A stretch of 64,000 nucleotides of DNA from Candidatus Sulfopaludibacter sp. (GCA_031292755.1 JARLGM010000011.1:1-64000); one strand, 5' to 3'. Shown: positions 1 through 8,534, numbered from the stretch's first letter. The notes: generated by a model from the letters alone, not told the origin. Numbers and translations are program-made.

Positions 1-653
1 GTCTTCTCAGCGACCTAGCGCCTTCTGCGGAGATAGCGTTGCGAGACGCCTGGCTGCATGACGCAGTGACTGCCGTTTTGCGGGATAACTTCTACGGACT
101 GGAGCTAGACGCCCGTTGCGCTCAAATTGCGGCGTTCAACCTGGCGCTTGCGGCCTGGAGGCTTGCTGGGGAACACGTCCCGCTACCCGCGTTGAATCTT
201 GCCTGTTCCGGGCTCGGTATCCATGCTGCTGAGGCCGACTGGGTACGGTTGGCGGGCGAAGATGGGTTTGCACGGGAGGAGATGCGTCGGATCTACTCAC
301 TCTTCAAGGACGCTCCCATCCTCGGAAGCTTGATCGATCCGCGGCGACTCAGTGCCACAGTCTACTCGGCAGGCGCTGATCGCGTAATCCCCCTGATTGA
401 AGAGGCACTTCAAAGGGAACAAAGCGATGACGCTCGCGAACTCGCCATCGCGGCGGAGGGGGTACTCGCTGCGTTTCGGATCTTGGCGAATCGCTTCACG
501 CTGGTCGCGACCAATGTGCCGTACTTAGGGCGCGGCAAGCAGGACTCGCTACTAGCTCAATACTGCAGCGAGTTCCATGCGGAGGCTATCCGAGGCAGCA
601 TCCGCCGAAATCTTAAAGTTTCCGCCTCAGTTGAGCAAACAGTAGGAAGATGA
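1..653 (+). pseudogene. N6-adenine DNA methyltransferase (PglX/Eco57I-like), 5' cut by window edge and 3' truncated
   Basis: The frame is open to the left edge (from base 3), so the start lies outside the window. The translation has the AdoMet-region segment GLELDARCAQIAAFNLALAA (about 97-156) and, at 513-524, NVPY followed by LGRGKQ. This corresponds to the catalytic NPPY motif (motif IV) of gamma-class N6-adenine methyltransferases, close to BREX PglX and type IIG enzymes, here with V for the first P. Homology-like sequence continues for about 15 residues (LAQYCSEFHAEA) and then gives way to Arg/Ser-rich sequence and a TGA at 651-653. Family members continue for hundreds of residues with the target-recognition region, so the gene appears truncated and probably inactive. 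No continuation was recognised in the other frames as far as 794. Family assignment is fairly secure; the restriction or BREX role is inference. Confidence 0.75.
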
Positions 654-794
654 ACATGGATCAGCCAAACAAATTCCGGGTGTGGCCAGCGGCCGGAAAA
701 GCCTCTCTGGCTTGGCCTGCAGGTCCTGGTGACTCTTTGCAGTTGACGACTGTTCGCTTGCAGATCGCTGTTGATAGACGAGGTTGCCGTTCCA

Positions 795-1634
795 ATGTTC
801 AACTTGATTTCTCCTGAATACAGCTTTGAGAGGTTCTGCCATCTGATGTTGGGCAAGGATCCGACGGCGGTGTTGGACGCCGCGTCCGCCGAGATCACCT
901 ACGCCCGTCGAAACCACCGGGAGACAACGAAAGACGCAGATTTCCGCAAGGGGTCGAGGGGACGGGCTTACTGCGACAACCTTCAGCGGCTTGTTGGGTT
1001 GTGCATGGGATCGATTCCCTCCGATCCAGCGCCGGATTTCCTCATGACCGTCAAGCCTCTCGTCATGAACCTTTTGCAGAGATGGGAGATCGGCGATTTG
1101 CGGCAATTCTTTGCCGACGTCCCGGATGAAGGCCTACCGGGAGAGGTACTGAAGGTGATCGACTTTGTCACGGTGGTGGTATCTAGGCGAGACCTTGATT
1201 CTGCCGATATACAATCCACGTTGGGTGCGTTGCGACGACTAACCGAATCACCCGAAACTGCGAGGCGGTTCTTCGAGCGCGTTGAAATTTCCTTTCACGG
1301 GTACGATCAGATCCCGCAGGAATTATTTGAGATCGATGAAGTCCGCCATTTCGTTTACAAACTCGACGAGCAGTTCCCCTATTGGCTGTTTTTCTTGTCA
1401 AAACGCCACCTTGGGCTTCAGTGCTTGCTCTATTCTTTGTTGCCGCCATTTCTCACGGAGGAGGGGCGCGCCCAGGTATTCCCGGAACGCATCAACGAAT
1501 TGCTCACGCGCCGTTGGTTTCCGGCAATGAACCAGATCTGCCAGTACGTGGGATTCTCCAGTCACCAGATCGATCAACTTACAGACCGGACCATGACGTA
1601 CATCACCCAAGGGAGGTTGCCTCTCGATGGTTAA
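795..1634 (+). CDS. Hypothetical protein, 279 aa, next to methyltransferase remnant
   Basis: I do not recognise this protein. The frame is open from 747, after a stop at 744. The ATG at 795 is preferred, with TTG 771 as an alternative adding eight residues. It has no signal peptide or membrane segment and looks cytoplasmic and largely helical, with many aromatic and acidic residues in the second half (for example EQFPYWLFFLSK). It follows the truncated methyltransferase by 141 bp and precedes the metallopeptidase-like gene by 49 bp on the same strand, so the two may be co-transcribed. Codon use looks normal for coding DNA, and the overlapping minus-strand frames look like shadows. Its position suggests an accessory or defence-associated gene, but nothing in the sequence proves a role. 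Confidence 0.6.
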   Translation: MFNLISPEYSFERFCHLMLGKDPTAVLDAASAEITYARRNHRETTKDADFRKGSRGRAYCDNLQRLVGLCMGSIPSDPAPDFLMTVKPLVMNLLQRWEIGDLRQFFADVPDEGLPGEVLKVIDFVTVVVSRRDLDSADIQSTLGALRRLTESPETARRFFERVEISFHGYDQIPQELFEIDEVRHFVYKLDEQFPYWLFFLSKRHLGLQCLLYSLLPPFLTEEGRAQVFPERINELLTRRWFPAMNQICQYVGFSSHQIDQLTDRTMTYITQGRLPLDG

Positions 1635-1683
1635 CCTCAAAAAGTCCCGGCCGCTTGGCTTGATTGTCCTCATACCATAGCCA

Positions 1684-2250
1684 ATGCTTTTGGACCTCAA
1701 GCACTCGCGGGCGCTACACCGTCAGCACCAGGCTAGGAAGACGCCGCTCCTCATTTTCACGGCCAGCGACGTGGTCGGGATGGCGGATGCACTGCGGCGG
1801 GAGTTTTTCCCGACCGTGTCGATTTCCCCTGAGGTCATCTTTACGAATGGCTCGTTTCTTGGTTGCATCTCTCGCACTCCCCCAGCACCCGAGAGCCTGA
1901 TCTGTCTCCATGATATTCTGAACTCGCCCGACGTTCCCGAGCAGGTATTGCGGCACATTCTCACTCATGAGCTGATCCACCTGATCGTGGCACCTCGAGA
2001 GGTCGACGGGAAGGTCACCACCCATCCTCCCGAGTTCTGGCAACTCGAAAACGATTTGTGTCCAGAGCGTTCTTGGATTTGGGAATGGCTGTGGGACAAC
2101 TTCCATTCGTGCCTGCTCATCGACAAGAAGAACGAGTGCATCAAAGTCAAAAGGGACTGGCGAAAACGAACACACCTACAATGCCGCTCGCTCGACGAGA
2201 TCATCAGTGCCGCTCCGAGGCACCAACACCCTGAAGGAATTGGCATATAG
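1684..2250 (+). CDS. Small HExxH zinc metallopeptidase-like protein
   Basis: 188 aa with HELIH at residues 95-99 and a third histidine in HPPEFW at 114-119. The spacing HExxH-x14-HPxFW resembles YgjP/SprT-like (DUF45/WLM) gluzincin-type metalloproteins, which have HExxH followed by a His-x-x-x-Phe-Trp segment. Two histidines and E96 would form the zinc/catalytic site, with H114 as third ligand. There is no signal peptide or transmembrane helix, so it is probably cytoplasmic. The region after W119 is Trp- and Lys-rich (ERSWIWEWLWDN). It lies 49 bp after an unknown gene and converges with the kinase gene. In SprT-like families such proteins act on DNA-protein crosslinks, and YgjP-like ones are often linked to restriction genes; a defence or repair role here is inference only. 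Confidence 0.6.
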   Translation: MLLDLKHSRALHRQHQARKTPLLIFTASDVVGMADALRREFFPTVSISPEVIFTNGSFLGCISRTPPAPESLICLHDILNSPDVPEQVLRHILTHELIHLIVAPREVDGKVTTHPPEFWQLENDLCPERSWIWEWLWDNFHSCLLIDKKNECIKVKRDWRKRTHLQCRSLDEIISAAPRHQHPEGIGI

Positions 2251-2323
2251 CCTCGGGCCGGCTCTATCCCGTCACGCGGTCAAGAGAGCGGCAAACGCTG
2301 ACACTGAGGCAGCTATGCCGTAT

Positions 2324-4651
2324 CTATTCCTCGGCCAGTTGATCGCGAACCCGCTGCACTTCCTCGGCACGTCTGCTCGCGTCCGCTGCCTGAGTCACCT
2401 CCCCGAGGCGGCCAAGTATCGTGGCCAGCAGCTTCCAGGCCTGGGTCTTCCACGGTGCCAGCTCCGCGGCCCGCTGCGCAGGGCGTAGGGCTTCCTGTTC
2501 GTGGCCCGCCCGGAGCCGGAATACCGCCCGCTGAAACGGGAACTCCCAGTACGCTGGGTATAGCAACCGAGCTTCGGTGAGGACGGCGTATGCTTCTTCG
2601 TATTCCTCCATCCATTCATGGAGACGCGCGAGGTAGCAGAAGTCGCCCGCCTCCCGCAGTCCCTCGTCGCGAACGATGTGGGAGAAGAACTCGGACGCGA
2701 TCGGCGCAATCACCCGCTGCCCGTCCTTCATCTTGCCAATGCAGAACCCATCGGCGATGGTGGCCGCTCGAACCCGTTCAATCCGGACGCTCCTATGCCG
2801 TGGGACAGGATTTGTAACCTGGACCTCGGCAATCCGCTTGAGCCAGTCATCACAGAACTCCCAGCAGCCCCTGTGATCGTTGACACGGTCGAGGCAGCGG
2901 GCAAAGAGGTAGGCCAAGAAAACACGATCGGAAACGTGTAGTGGCAAGTCCTCCGCGGCGACAATCTCATCCGTACATTGAGCGTAGGCCGTCATTGCCT
3001 CAAGCGCGATCGGCAATTGAATACGAGCGGGGAGGTACCGTGGATTGAGATCCTTCGCTTCACGAAGTAGGCCAACGGCATACTTCAGATTTCTTACGGC
3101 AAGCGGCCAATCGAGTTCGCGGATCGTATCGGCGTACTTGCAGTGCAGAGCCGAAACCTCATGCAGTGAGTGGACATCACGCTGGTGCGCCAGCCTGATT
3201 TTCGCGGTTTCCGTGGCCTCGGCAAACGCTCCCCTTCCTGTCTGGGCCGCGAGCAAGTTGCCGATTAGATCCTGATCGCCGGCATAGATCAGCAGGCCCT
3301 CAGAGGCGGAGCTGGCGGCAGCAAGGTGGTCGGATTGGTGGATCTGTGCAAGCGAAAGGTTGACAAAATACGCGGCGGGTTTGGATCTCGCTCCTGCAAG
3401 GCAGTTCAGGGTCTGGATGGCCTCAGCAGCGCGCCCAAGCGCGATCAAACAATTCGCATAGTTGATTGCGACATGCTGGTTGTGGGGATAGTCAGGAACC
3501 GCGGATACGGCCTCGGGCACGAACAGGCTACCGTAGATCTCCGCCGCCTTGCCATAATCCCCCACGGCCGTTAGAGCCTGCGCCTCCCGCAGGTATTGCT
3601 CAATCTCGGAATGCTCGGCCACACCGTAGGTGCCGGCCTGGTTCCTAATTCCCATTCCGCCCGCTCGCATGAGTCGGCCGTACTCCCCAGCGCCTACCAT
3701 GGGCATCCCATAACGAAGCGAAGGCTGGAACGCCTGATACGGGACGCCCCTTCGTTTGGCTGCCTCAGCCAGTGCGAGGTCCAGCGATGCGTAATCGGGC
3801 AGTCGCTTCGTAGGGTCCTTTTCCAGGCAGGCGTCGATTACGTCTTCCGCCCCAAAAACCGTCTTCTTAAGGAAGCTAACGAGCGGAGCATGCCGCTCAA
3901 ACAAGTGTTTCAGGCAGACCTCTTTCGCTGTGGCGCCGGTGAACGGGCAATTGCCTGACTCCCATTCATACATGAGGCACCCGAGGCTGTAGATGTCCGT
4001 TCGCTGGTCAAGTGCCGCCTCTCCAAGAAGCTGCTCTGGGGACGCGTAATACACCGTTCCCAGGAAGCTTCCGGCCGCAGTCAGAACTGGATGGGTGCTT
4101 CCGCCAGCAACTGCGCGCGACGCCGGTGCGGAGTTTGGGAAGGTCAGTGGGCGGGCCAGCCCCCAGTCCGACACGAACGCCACGCCGGCTTCATCGAGCA
4201 GGATGTTGTCGGGCTTGAGATCTCGGTGAATTATCGCGTGCTTTTCATGCGCCCACCGCAGAGTGCCGACGATCCGGGACATCACCGTGAAGAACGAGTT
4301 GGGCGATCGGCTCCGGAGGTGCGACCTTAGATTGCCGCCGTCCATCCAGCGAGAACACACGACAGGAAGCTCGTTGAGCCGAAGAATGCAGAACGCTTCG
4401 ACCACTCCGTCGCAGGCCGATAGTGTCGTCCACAGCCGCAGTTCGCGAAGGAACCTGCTCCAGGCCTGTGGGTCCTCGACGAGCTCTCTTTGGATGACTT
4501 TCAGCGCAAACGAGCGTTCGCTTTGGACAATGCGGATACACTCGCCCATCCCACCCTTGATGATGCGAACGACCTTGAATTCTGGTGACGCCAATCCGAC
4601 ATGAGCCGCCAGTTCCGGGAGGACTACTACCTGATTCGGCGTGAAAACCAT
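2324..4651 (-). CDS. Serine/threonine protein kinase with C-terminal TPR-like repeats
   Basis: About 775 aa. The N-terminal kinase domain (about 15-290) has a Gly-rich GGMGE loop (33-37), the ATP-binding Lys in FALKVI (51), the catalytic loop HRDLKPDN (142-149), the metal-binding Asp in DWG (162-164, where most kinases have DFG) and YYASPEQL before the P+1 loop. The invariant residues are present, so it should be active. The rest is an array of degenerate TPR-like helices (about 360-770), e.g. AVGDYGKAAEIYGSLFV and PAQRAAELAPWKTQAWKLLA, suited to protein-protein contacts. There is no transmembrane segment, so it is cytosolic. I chose ATG 4651 over ATG 4708 because the extra 19 residues are Cys/Arg-rich and unlike a kinase; neither start has a clear ribosome binding site. 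It converges with the metallopeptidase gene. Confidence 0.85.
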   Translation of the reverse strand: MVFTPNQVVVLPELAAHVGLASPEFKVVRIIKGGMGECIRIVQSERSFALKVIQRELVEDPQAWSRFLRELRLWTTLSACDGVVEAFCILRLNELPVVCSRWMDGGNLRSHLRSRSPNSFFTVMSRIVGTLRWAHEKHAIIHRDLKPDNILLDEAGVAFVSDWGLARPLTFPNSAPASRAVAGGSTHPVLTAAGSFLGTVYYASPEQLLGEAALDQRTDIYSLGCLMYEWESGNCPFTGATAKEVCLKHLFERHAPLVSFLKKTVFGAEDVIDACLEKDPTKRLPDYASLDLALAEAAKRRGVPYQAFQPSLRYGMPMVGAGEYGRLMRAGGMGIRNQAGTYGVAEHSEIEQYLREAQALTAVGDYGKAAEIYGSLFVPEAVSAVPDYPHNQHVAINYANCLIALGRAAEAIQTLNCLAGARSKPAAYFVNLSLAQIHQSDHLAAASSASEGLLIYAGDQDLIGNLLAAQTGRGAFAEATETAKIRLAHQRDVHSLHEVSALHCKYADTIRELDWPLAVRNLKYAVGLLREAKDLNPRYLPARIQLPIALEAMTAYAQCTDEIVAAEDLPLHVSDRVFLAYLFARCLDRVNDHRGCWEFCDDWLKRIAEVQVTNPVPRHRSVRIERVRAATIADGFCIGKMKDGQRVIAPIASEFFSHIVRDEGLREAGDFCYLARLHEWMEEYEEAYAVLTEARLLYPAYWEFPFQRAVFRLRAGHEQEALRPAQRAAELAPWKTQAWKLLATILGRLGEVTQAADASRRAEEVQRVRDQLAEE

Positions 4652-4793
4652 CTTGAATCCGCAATTTCGTCGCGCTCGACCATTGTAAGTCGAATGGGCG
4701 CATACCATCTTTCGAATGATTCAAGTCCCGTCCGTACGTTTGCATCGACACGAGGGAAAGAATCCCTGGACTTGGACGGGCGCCCTTTCTATT

Positions 4794-4873
4794 AGCGAGC
4801 GAAGTCCGAAGAACAAAAGGGGTTATGCTGTATGGAGCGATACACTTGCGAATCGCTCGCTGCAGTACAGCAT
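4794..4873. promoter_or_regulatory. Nested inverted repeat with a competing stem between kinase and BRCT genes
   Basis: Outer arms ATGCTGTA (4825-4832) and TACAGCAT (4866-4873) are perfect 8-bp complements. Inside them GAGCGAT (4835-4841) pairs perfectly with ATCGCTC (4852-4858). AGCGAGCGA (4794-4802) is also a perfect complement of TCGCTCGCT (4853-4861), so two mutually exclusive structures are possible. It lies between divergent genes (kinase leftward, BRCT rightward). It could be an operator, an RNA switch in a leader, or a cruciform; no U-tract follows, so a simple terminator is less likely. Confidence 0.5.
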
Positions 4874-4916
4874 CTTTCCACCCCGCAAGCGATGTGGATT
4901 CGGGTCATGACGAGCC

Positions 4917-5303
4917 ATGCCAAACGGCGAGAGCAGAGAACCGGTTGAACAGCCAGCACCAAACATCAGCTCTGATTTCTTAACGGGAAGCACTGAGATC
5001 GGCCTCGACCGGATCCGAGAGCATGCATTTGCGTTTACCGGTGGCATGGCTGGGTGGCCGAGGGAATTGAAACTATACCCGACGATCAAGCGATACGGTG
5101 GGACGGTGGTTGAGATTGAGGGCTTGAACAAAACCGAGTGCCTGGTGCATGGCGATCGTCGTGGCGGGAGAAAAACGACGCGCAAACTGCGAGCGGCTCG
5201 GCACGCGGGTATCGACATCATCAATGAGAGCGATTTCTTTCGAATTCTTGCCAATGAAATCCGTTTGCGGAACAGGAACCGAACCAGCTCGGTACCGAAA
5301 TAG
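4917..5303 (+). CDS. Free-standing BRCT-domain protein
   Basis: 128 aa. Residues about 35-115 read as a single BRCT domain: FAFTGGM (strand 1 and turn), a helix ending before the GG of YGGTVVEIEGL, KTECLVHGD (strand 3), a basic RKTTRKLRAARHAG helix and GIDIINESDFFRIL, ending where the conserved hydrophobic helix of ligase-type BRCT domains lies. In bacteria BRCT domains usually sit at the C terminus of NAD-dependent DNA ligase LigA; a separate copy without ligase domains is uncommon. The first 35 residues look disordered and the tail is basic. It may bind DNA ends or phosphopeptides, and a kinase gene is its divergent neighbour, but any link is inference. No clear Shine-Dalgarno motif precedes the ATG. 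Confidence 0.65.
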   Translation: MPNGESREPVEQPAPNISSDFLTGSTEIGLDRIREHAFAFTGGMAGWPRELKLYPTIKRYGGTVVEIEGLNKTECLVHGDRRGGRKTTRKLRAARHAGIDIINESDFFRILANEIRLRNRNRTSSVPK

Positions 5304-5712
<409 letters not shown>

Positions 5713-5828
5713 CTGTTGACTCTGCTCACCTGCTCACCTTCAAGACCAAAAGAGCATCGGTCCCAATCCTGACGATTTCAACGAAATTGGTCTCGCACGC
5801 AAGCATGCTTCGGCGGTAATCTCATCGT

Positions 5829-6062
5829 ATGCCTCGACGCGGAAAAAATGGCACGACAGAACCGAGCGATGCTGAAGTGAGGGCGATCCTCGTTTCTGCG
5901 ATGGCCGAAGTCGGTGCTGATCCCGCTCTGATCTGCGCATTCCAAAGAACAGGTGTGTATGCCTGCGAAGACAACGAGCGGCGGTTGTTGCAGAGCCAGT
6001 TGGCAGCATGGAACGGTGCCGTTGAGGAGTACTACAAAACTCTGGCTGGACCGCGCCAGTGA
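5829..6062 (+). CDS. Small conserved hypothetical protein, 77 aa
   Basis: 77 aa with a variable N terminus, then a conserved-looking core: ADPALICAFQRTG (about 31-43), a short acidic linker and LAAWNGAVEEYY near the C terminus. I have the impression of similar small proteins (DPAxIYAFxKTG ... WxxAxxEY) in acidobacterial and other soil-bacterial genomes, but cannot check this here. No signal peptide or membrane segment. It follows the tRNA-Gly scar. Function unknown. Confidence 0.5.
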   Translation: MPRRGKNGTTEPSDAEVRAILVSAMAEVGADPALICAFQRTGVYACEDNERRLLQSQLAAWNGAVEEYYKTLAGPRQ

Positions 6063-6342
6063 ACGCGACCGCGGGTGTATGGCTGTCGTGATCGGCTGAC
6101 TGGTGGTCAAGCGGCAAATTTTCGCACGCTCGGAGCGGGCGCCCTCGGAGAAGGACCGTGTGCGCCGGCAATGTGCGGACCGCGATGGCGTCAAACGGAG
6201 ATCTTCAACCTCTGGGGAATCTTCGGATGGGCTTGGTGCGGAGACGTCCAGGGCGACTGGGGATGTCCCGCAGAACGGTCGGGCGGCGATCGAGATTCTT
6301 GGGGCCCCCTTGCGATACGGCTGAAATCAAGTCTCAGTCAAG
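6063..6342. other. Intergenic stretch with no recognisable gene
   Basis: Frames are open on the plus strand, but their translations are Arg/Ser-rich and resemble no family I know. They run into the antisense of the RES toxin gene. I see no hairpin or repeat of note. Confidence 0.4.
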
Positions 6343-6843
6343 CTAGACGAACTCGCGGTTGGCCTCTTTGTCGGTCAACGGCGGCTCCCGCGAGATCAGC
6401 CGCAGATCGAACCGAAAAGTCTCAGGTTGGGCAAACTCGATTCGCGCAAAGTCCGAGTGCGCGGGATTCAGAACGTAGTTCCGCTCGCCAAGGATTACGG
6501 AAGGCACGGACAAGACTGCCGATCGCTCCTGCGCAACCCAGACGTCTCCAAGAAGCCTCGTCGCAACCTGCTTGCGAGGACTTAATGCCGACCATCCCTC
6601 CGGCAAATCCTTATCAGCAATTCTCTCGATGGCCACGTCCTCCGGAATGCCGGCTGCGCCGAGAAGGTATTTGTCAGGCAGCGTACCGGACAAGTGCACG
6701 AGAACTTCGAGCACGGCGAGCGAGCGGTTTTCGCTCATGTACAGGACGCGGACCCCTTTTGAGTTCCACCGCCCACCGACGCGGCGAGCACCCTCGCCAT
6801 CGTATGCCGGGTAGGAACTCCGGCACAATCGGAATGCCCGCAT
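6343..6843 (-). CDS. RES-domain toxin (NAD-degrading) of a Res/Xre toxin-antitoxin pair
   Basis: 166 aa, full RES-domain length. It begins AFRLCRSSYP and contains the family motif GxGGRWNxxGxxxLY, seen as RRVGGRWNSKGVRVLYMSEN (about 20-39), and LAVLEVLVHL with the conserved Glu. The ending with FDLRLI fits the family. RES toxins resemble ADP-ribosyl transferases and deplete NAD+ when free of antitoxin. The ATG overlaps the antitoxin stop by one base (TGATG at 6841-6845), so the two are translationally coupled, antitoxin first. The long plus-strand frame across it is a shadow. Function is established for the family and predicted here. Confidence 0.88.
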   Translation of the reverse strand: MRAFRLCRSSYPAYDGEGARRVGGRWNSKGVRVLYMSENRSLAVLEVLVHLSGTLPDKYLLGAAGIPEDVAIERIADKDLPEGWSALSPRKQVATRLLGDVWVAQERSAVLSVPSVILGERNYVLNPAHSDFARIEFAQPETFRFDLRLISREPPLTDKEANREFV

Positions 6844-7076
6844 CAGCCAAGGACACCGAATTCAATTCGTGTAAGGACTTCGTCTGCTTCCTGGAAGCCC
6901 TCTTCTGTAGCGGTGGCCTCCAGCGGTGTGCGGCCGCTTAGGGAAGGATTCGGTGTCTGCAGCCAACCCAAGGCCTTCTGTTGGTTGGCGAAAACCTCGC
7001 CCGCGCGTACCGACAGCGTGATGAACCGGCCGGGCGGCATTGTCTCGAGCTCGCGATTTGACGGCGTCGTCGCCAC
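6843..7076 (-). CDS. Xre/MbcA/ParS-type antitoxin, toxin-binding domain only
   Basis: 77 aa. The C-terminal two thirds is the Xre/MbcA/ParS toxin-binding (DUF2384) domain: a helix ending in KALGWLQTPNPSL, then SGRTPLEATATEEG and VLTRIEFGV at the end, which matches the family pattern closely. Full antitoxins usually have about 60 further N-terminal residues forming an HTH. Here the ORF starts just before the toxin-binding domain and the upstream sequence is another frame that ends at 7122. The protein may still neutralise RES toxin but would be unable to repress its own promoter in the usual way. It could be a truncated gene kept for toxin neutralisation. Confidence 0.8.
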   Translation of the reverse strand: MATTPSNRELETMPPGRFITLSVRAGEVFANQQKALGWLQTPNPSLSGRTPLEATATEEGFQEADEVLTRIEFGVLG

Positions 7077-7121
7077 GTTACGAACCTCACTTCAAATATA
7101 CGCCTTTTTCGGCAGCTTCAC

Positions 7122-7262
7122 CTAACTCCTCCTCGCCCGAATCGCCCGAAAGGCCGCATCAACCTTGAGTCGGTGGTAGGCATTGAATCTGGCCACGTTG
7201 GCGAAACGAGCATCGCTGATCGGTCGTTCAGCTTTGTGCGCTTCCGCGCGCGGGGCAGGCAT
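7122..7262 (-). pseudogene. Possible gene tail upstream of the antitoxin
   Basis: A short frame (46 aa from ATG 7262, open further upstream without a start) reads as a plausible C-terminal tail: RPISDARFANVARFNAYHRL and FRAIRARRS, then stop. I recognise no family. It may be the end of a lost gene or of the missing antitoxin N-terminal region after rearrangement. Confidence 0.25.
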
Positions 7263-7355
7263 CTCGAAACGGAGTTCGGCGGTGCTCGACGTCCCGTCAC
7301 TTTCATCGCCAAAGGCCGATCAATCCTCGTTATCTAAACCGGCCGAAACAGGTCG

Positions 7356-8534
7356 TTAGCGGACCTCGTGTGCCATTTGTTCGCCGCGCACTGGCGGAGG
7401 TGTTTCAATGGTACGGAAAGTCGGACCGATCATTCGATGCAGCACTCGTATTTCGCCAGTGCGAGTATATAGTGGCCGCGAGGTCGAAACCAAGAAGCGA
7501 AAGTATGCCCATGCGGTTCTCCTGTCGGCCTTGAAGCACGCGGTATCCGGTGCCGGGTGCCGAAGGTTTGTGCGCTCGGCGGTTTGTCGCGCGGACCGAG
7601 CGTGCCGGTACATCAAAAACAACAGGGCCAGGAAAATGAGGACTATACCCAGTGCAACCAGGGTATAGATATTTTTCCGCCGCTGCTGCTGCAGATCGGC
7701 CAGCGAGCGAGCCTCGATATTCGAAAAAACAAACCACCGGCCGACGAATTTGGCGAAGCGCCCGTCTTGAAACATGAGTTCAATCTGTGCTCGGAGCCGC
7801 TTCGTCTCGTAACGAAATTCCGGGGTCGAAGCGATCGCCATTTTTGTCGACCGTTCATCGATCGCCTGCACCCGGAAATCGACCGTCTCGCAGCCATGCG
7901 GTCTACGCAATAGCATCGCTTCGAGAAGGCGCACCTCCATAAACGCCGCGTCCGCCTGACCCCGGCACAAGCGTTGCAGAGCGTTCGTGCGATCGGGCGC
8001 CGGATCCTCGATCGATCCGGGGAAAAACTGTCTGGCGAGTTGTCTGGCAAGAGGCAGTCTCGCGATAGCAATGGTCCGCCCCGTCCAGGTGGGAGAGTCA
8101 GTATGAACGCCGGAGCCATCGCCCTGCCACACCACAGCGTATTGGTTATCCAGTCAGGGTTCCGACGCGTAGACACCCGACTGCGCGGCTGCCCGGTTGG
8201 CCCATAGCGGCCAAAGGTCTACAGAGTGACTGGCAAATGCCTGTTTGGGGCCTTCCGGATGGAATTCCCACTGGAGTTCTATATGGGCTTGACGCGCAGC
8301 CTCATTCAGGATATCTACGCTGAAGCCCACAGGACCCCGGCCCGGAATCCAACTCTGGTACGGCGCCGCCTGATCCACCCCGATACGCACGCGCAGACGC
8401 TGAATTCCCCTGTTTCTGCTGACAGAGGACGAGACCAGGAAGGCGATCGCGATGAGAGCGCATATGCCAACAACCAGCGAGGCGCGGCCAGCTTTTTGGC
8501 CGGCCATTCCGTAACTATATCGCCAGATACTCAA
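7356..8534 (-). pseudogene. Membrane sensor with periplasmic solute-binding domain, interrupted by in-frame TGA and truncated
   Basis: Residues 1-126 (8534 to 8157) hold an N-terminal membrane helix and the start of a bacterial solute-binding type 3 domain: LRVRIGVDQAAPYQSW and GFSVDILNEAARQA. A TGA at 8154-8156 interrupts it. The same frame continues as LDNQYAVVWQGDG and the second half of the domain (QGRADAAF-like GQADAAFMEV, FQDGRFAKFVGRW), then a second membrane helix (IYTLVALGIVLIFLALLFLM) and a short linker ARSARQTAE. The expected signalling domain (kinase or GGDEF) is absent; the last 70 residues look like frameshifted debris. The stop sits where SEPWLDN would read with TGG, so one G-to-A change explains it. 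Confidence 0.8.

Noticed and set aside
6075-6941. 288-aa plus-strand open frame across the RES toxin
   Set aside because: Arg/Ser-rich and runs antisense to an intact RES toxin gene with clear motifs.
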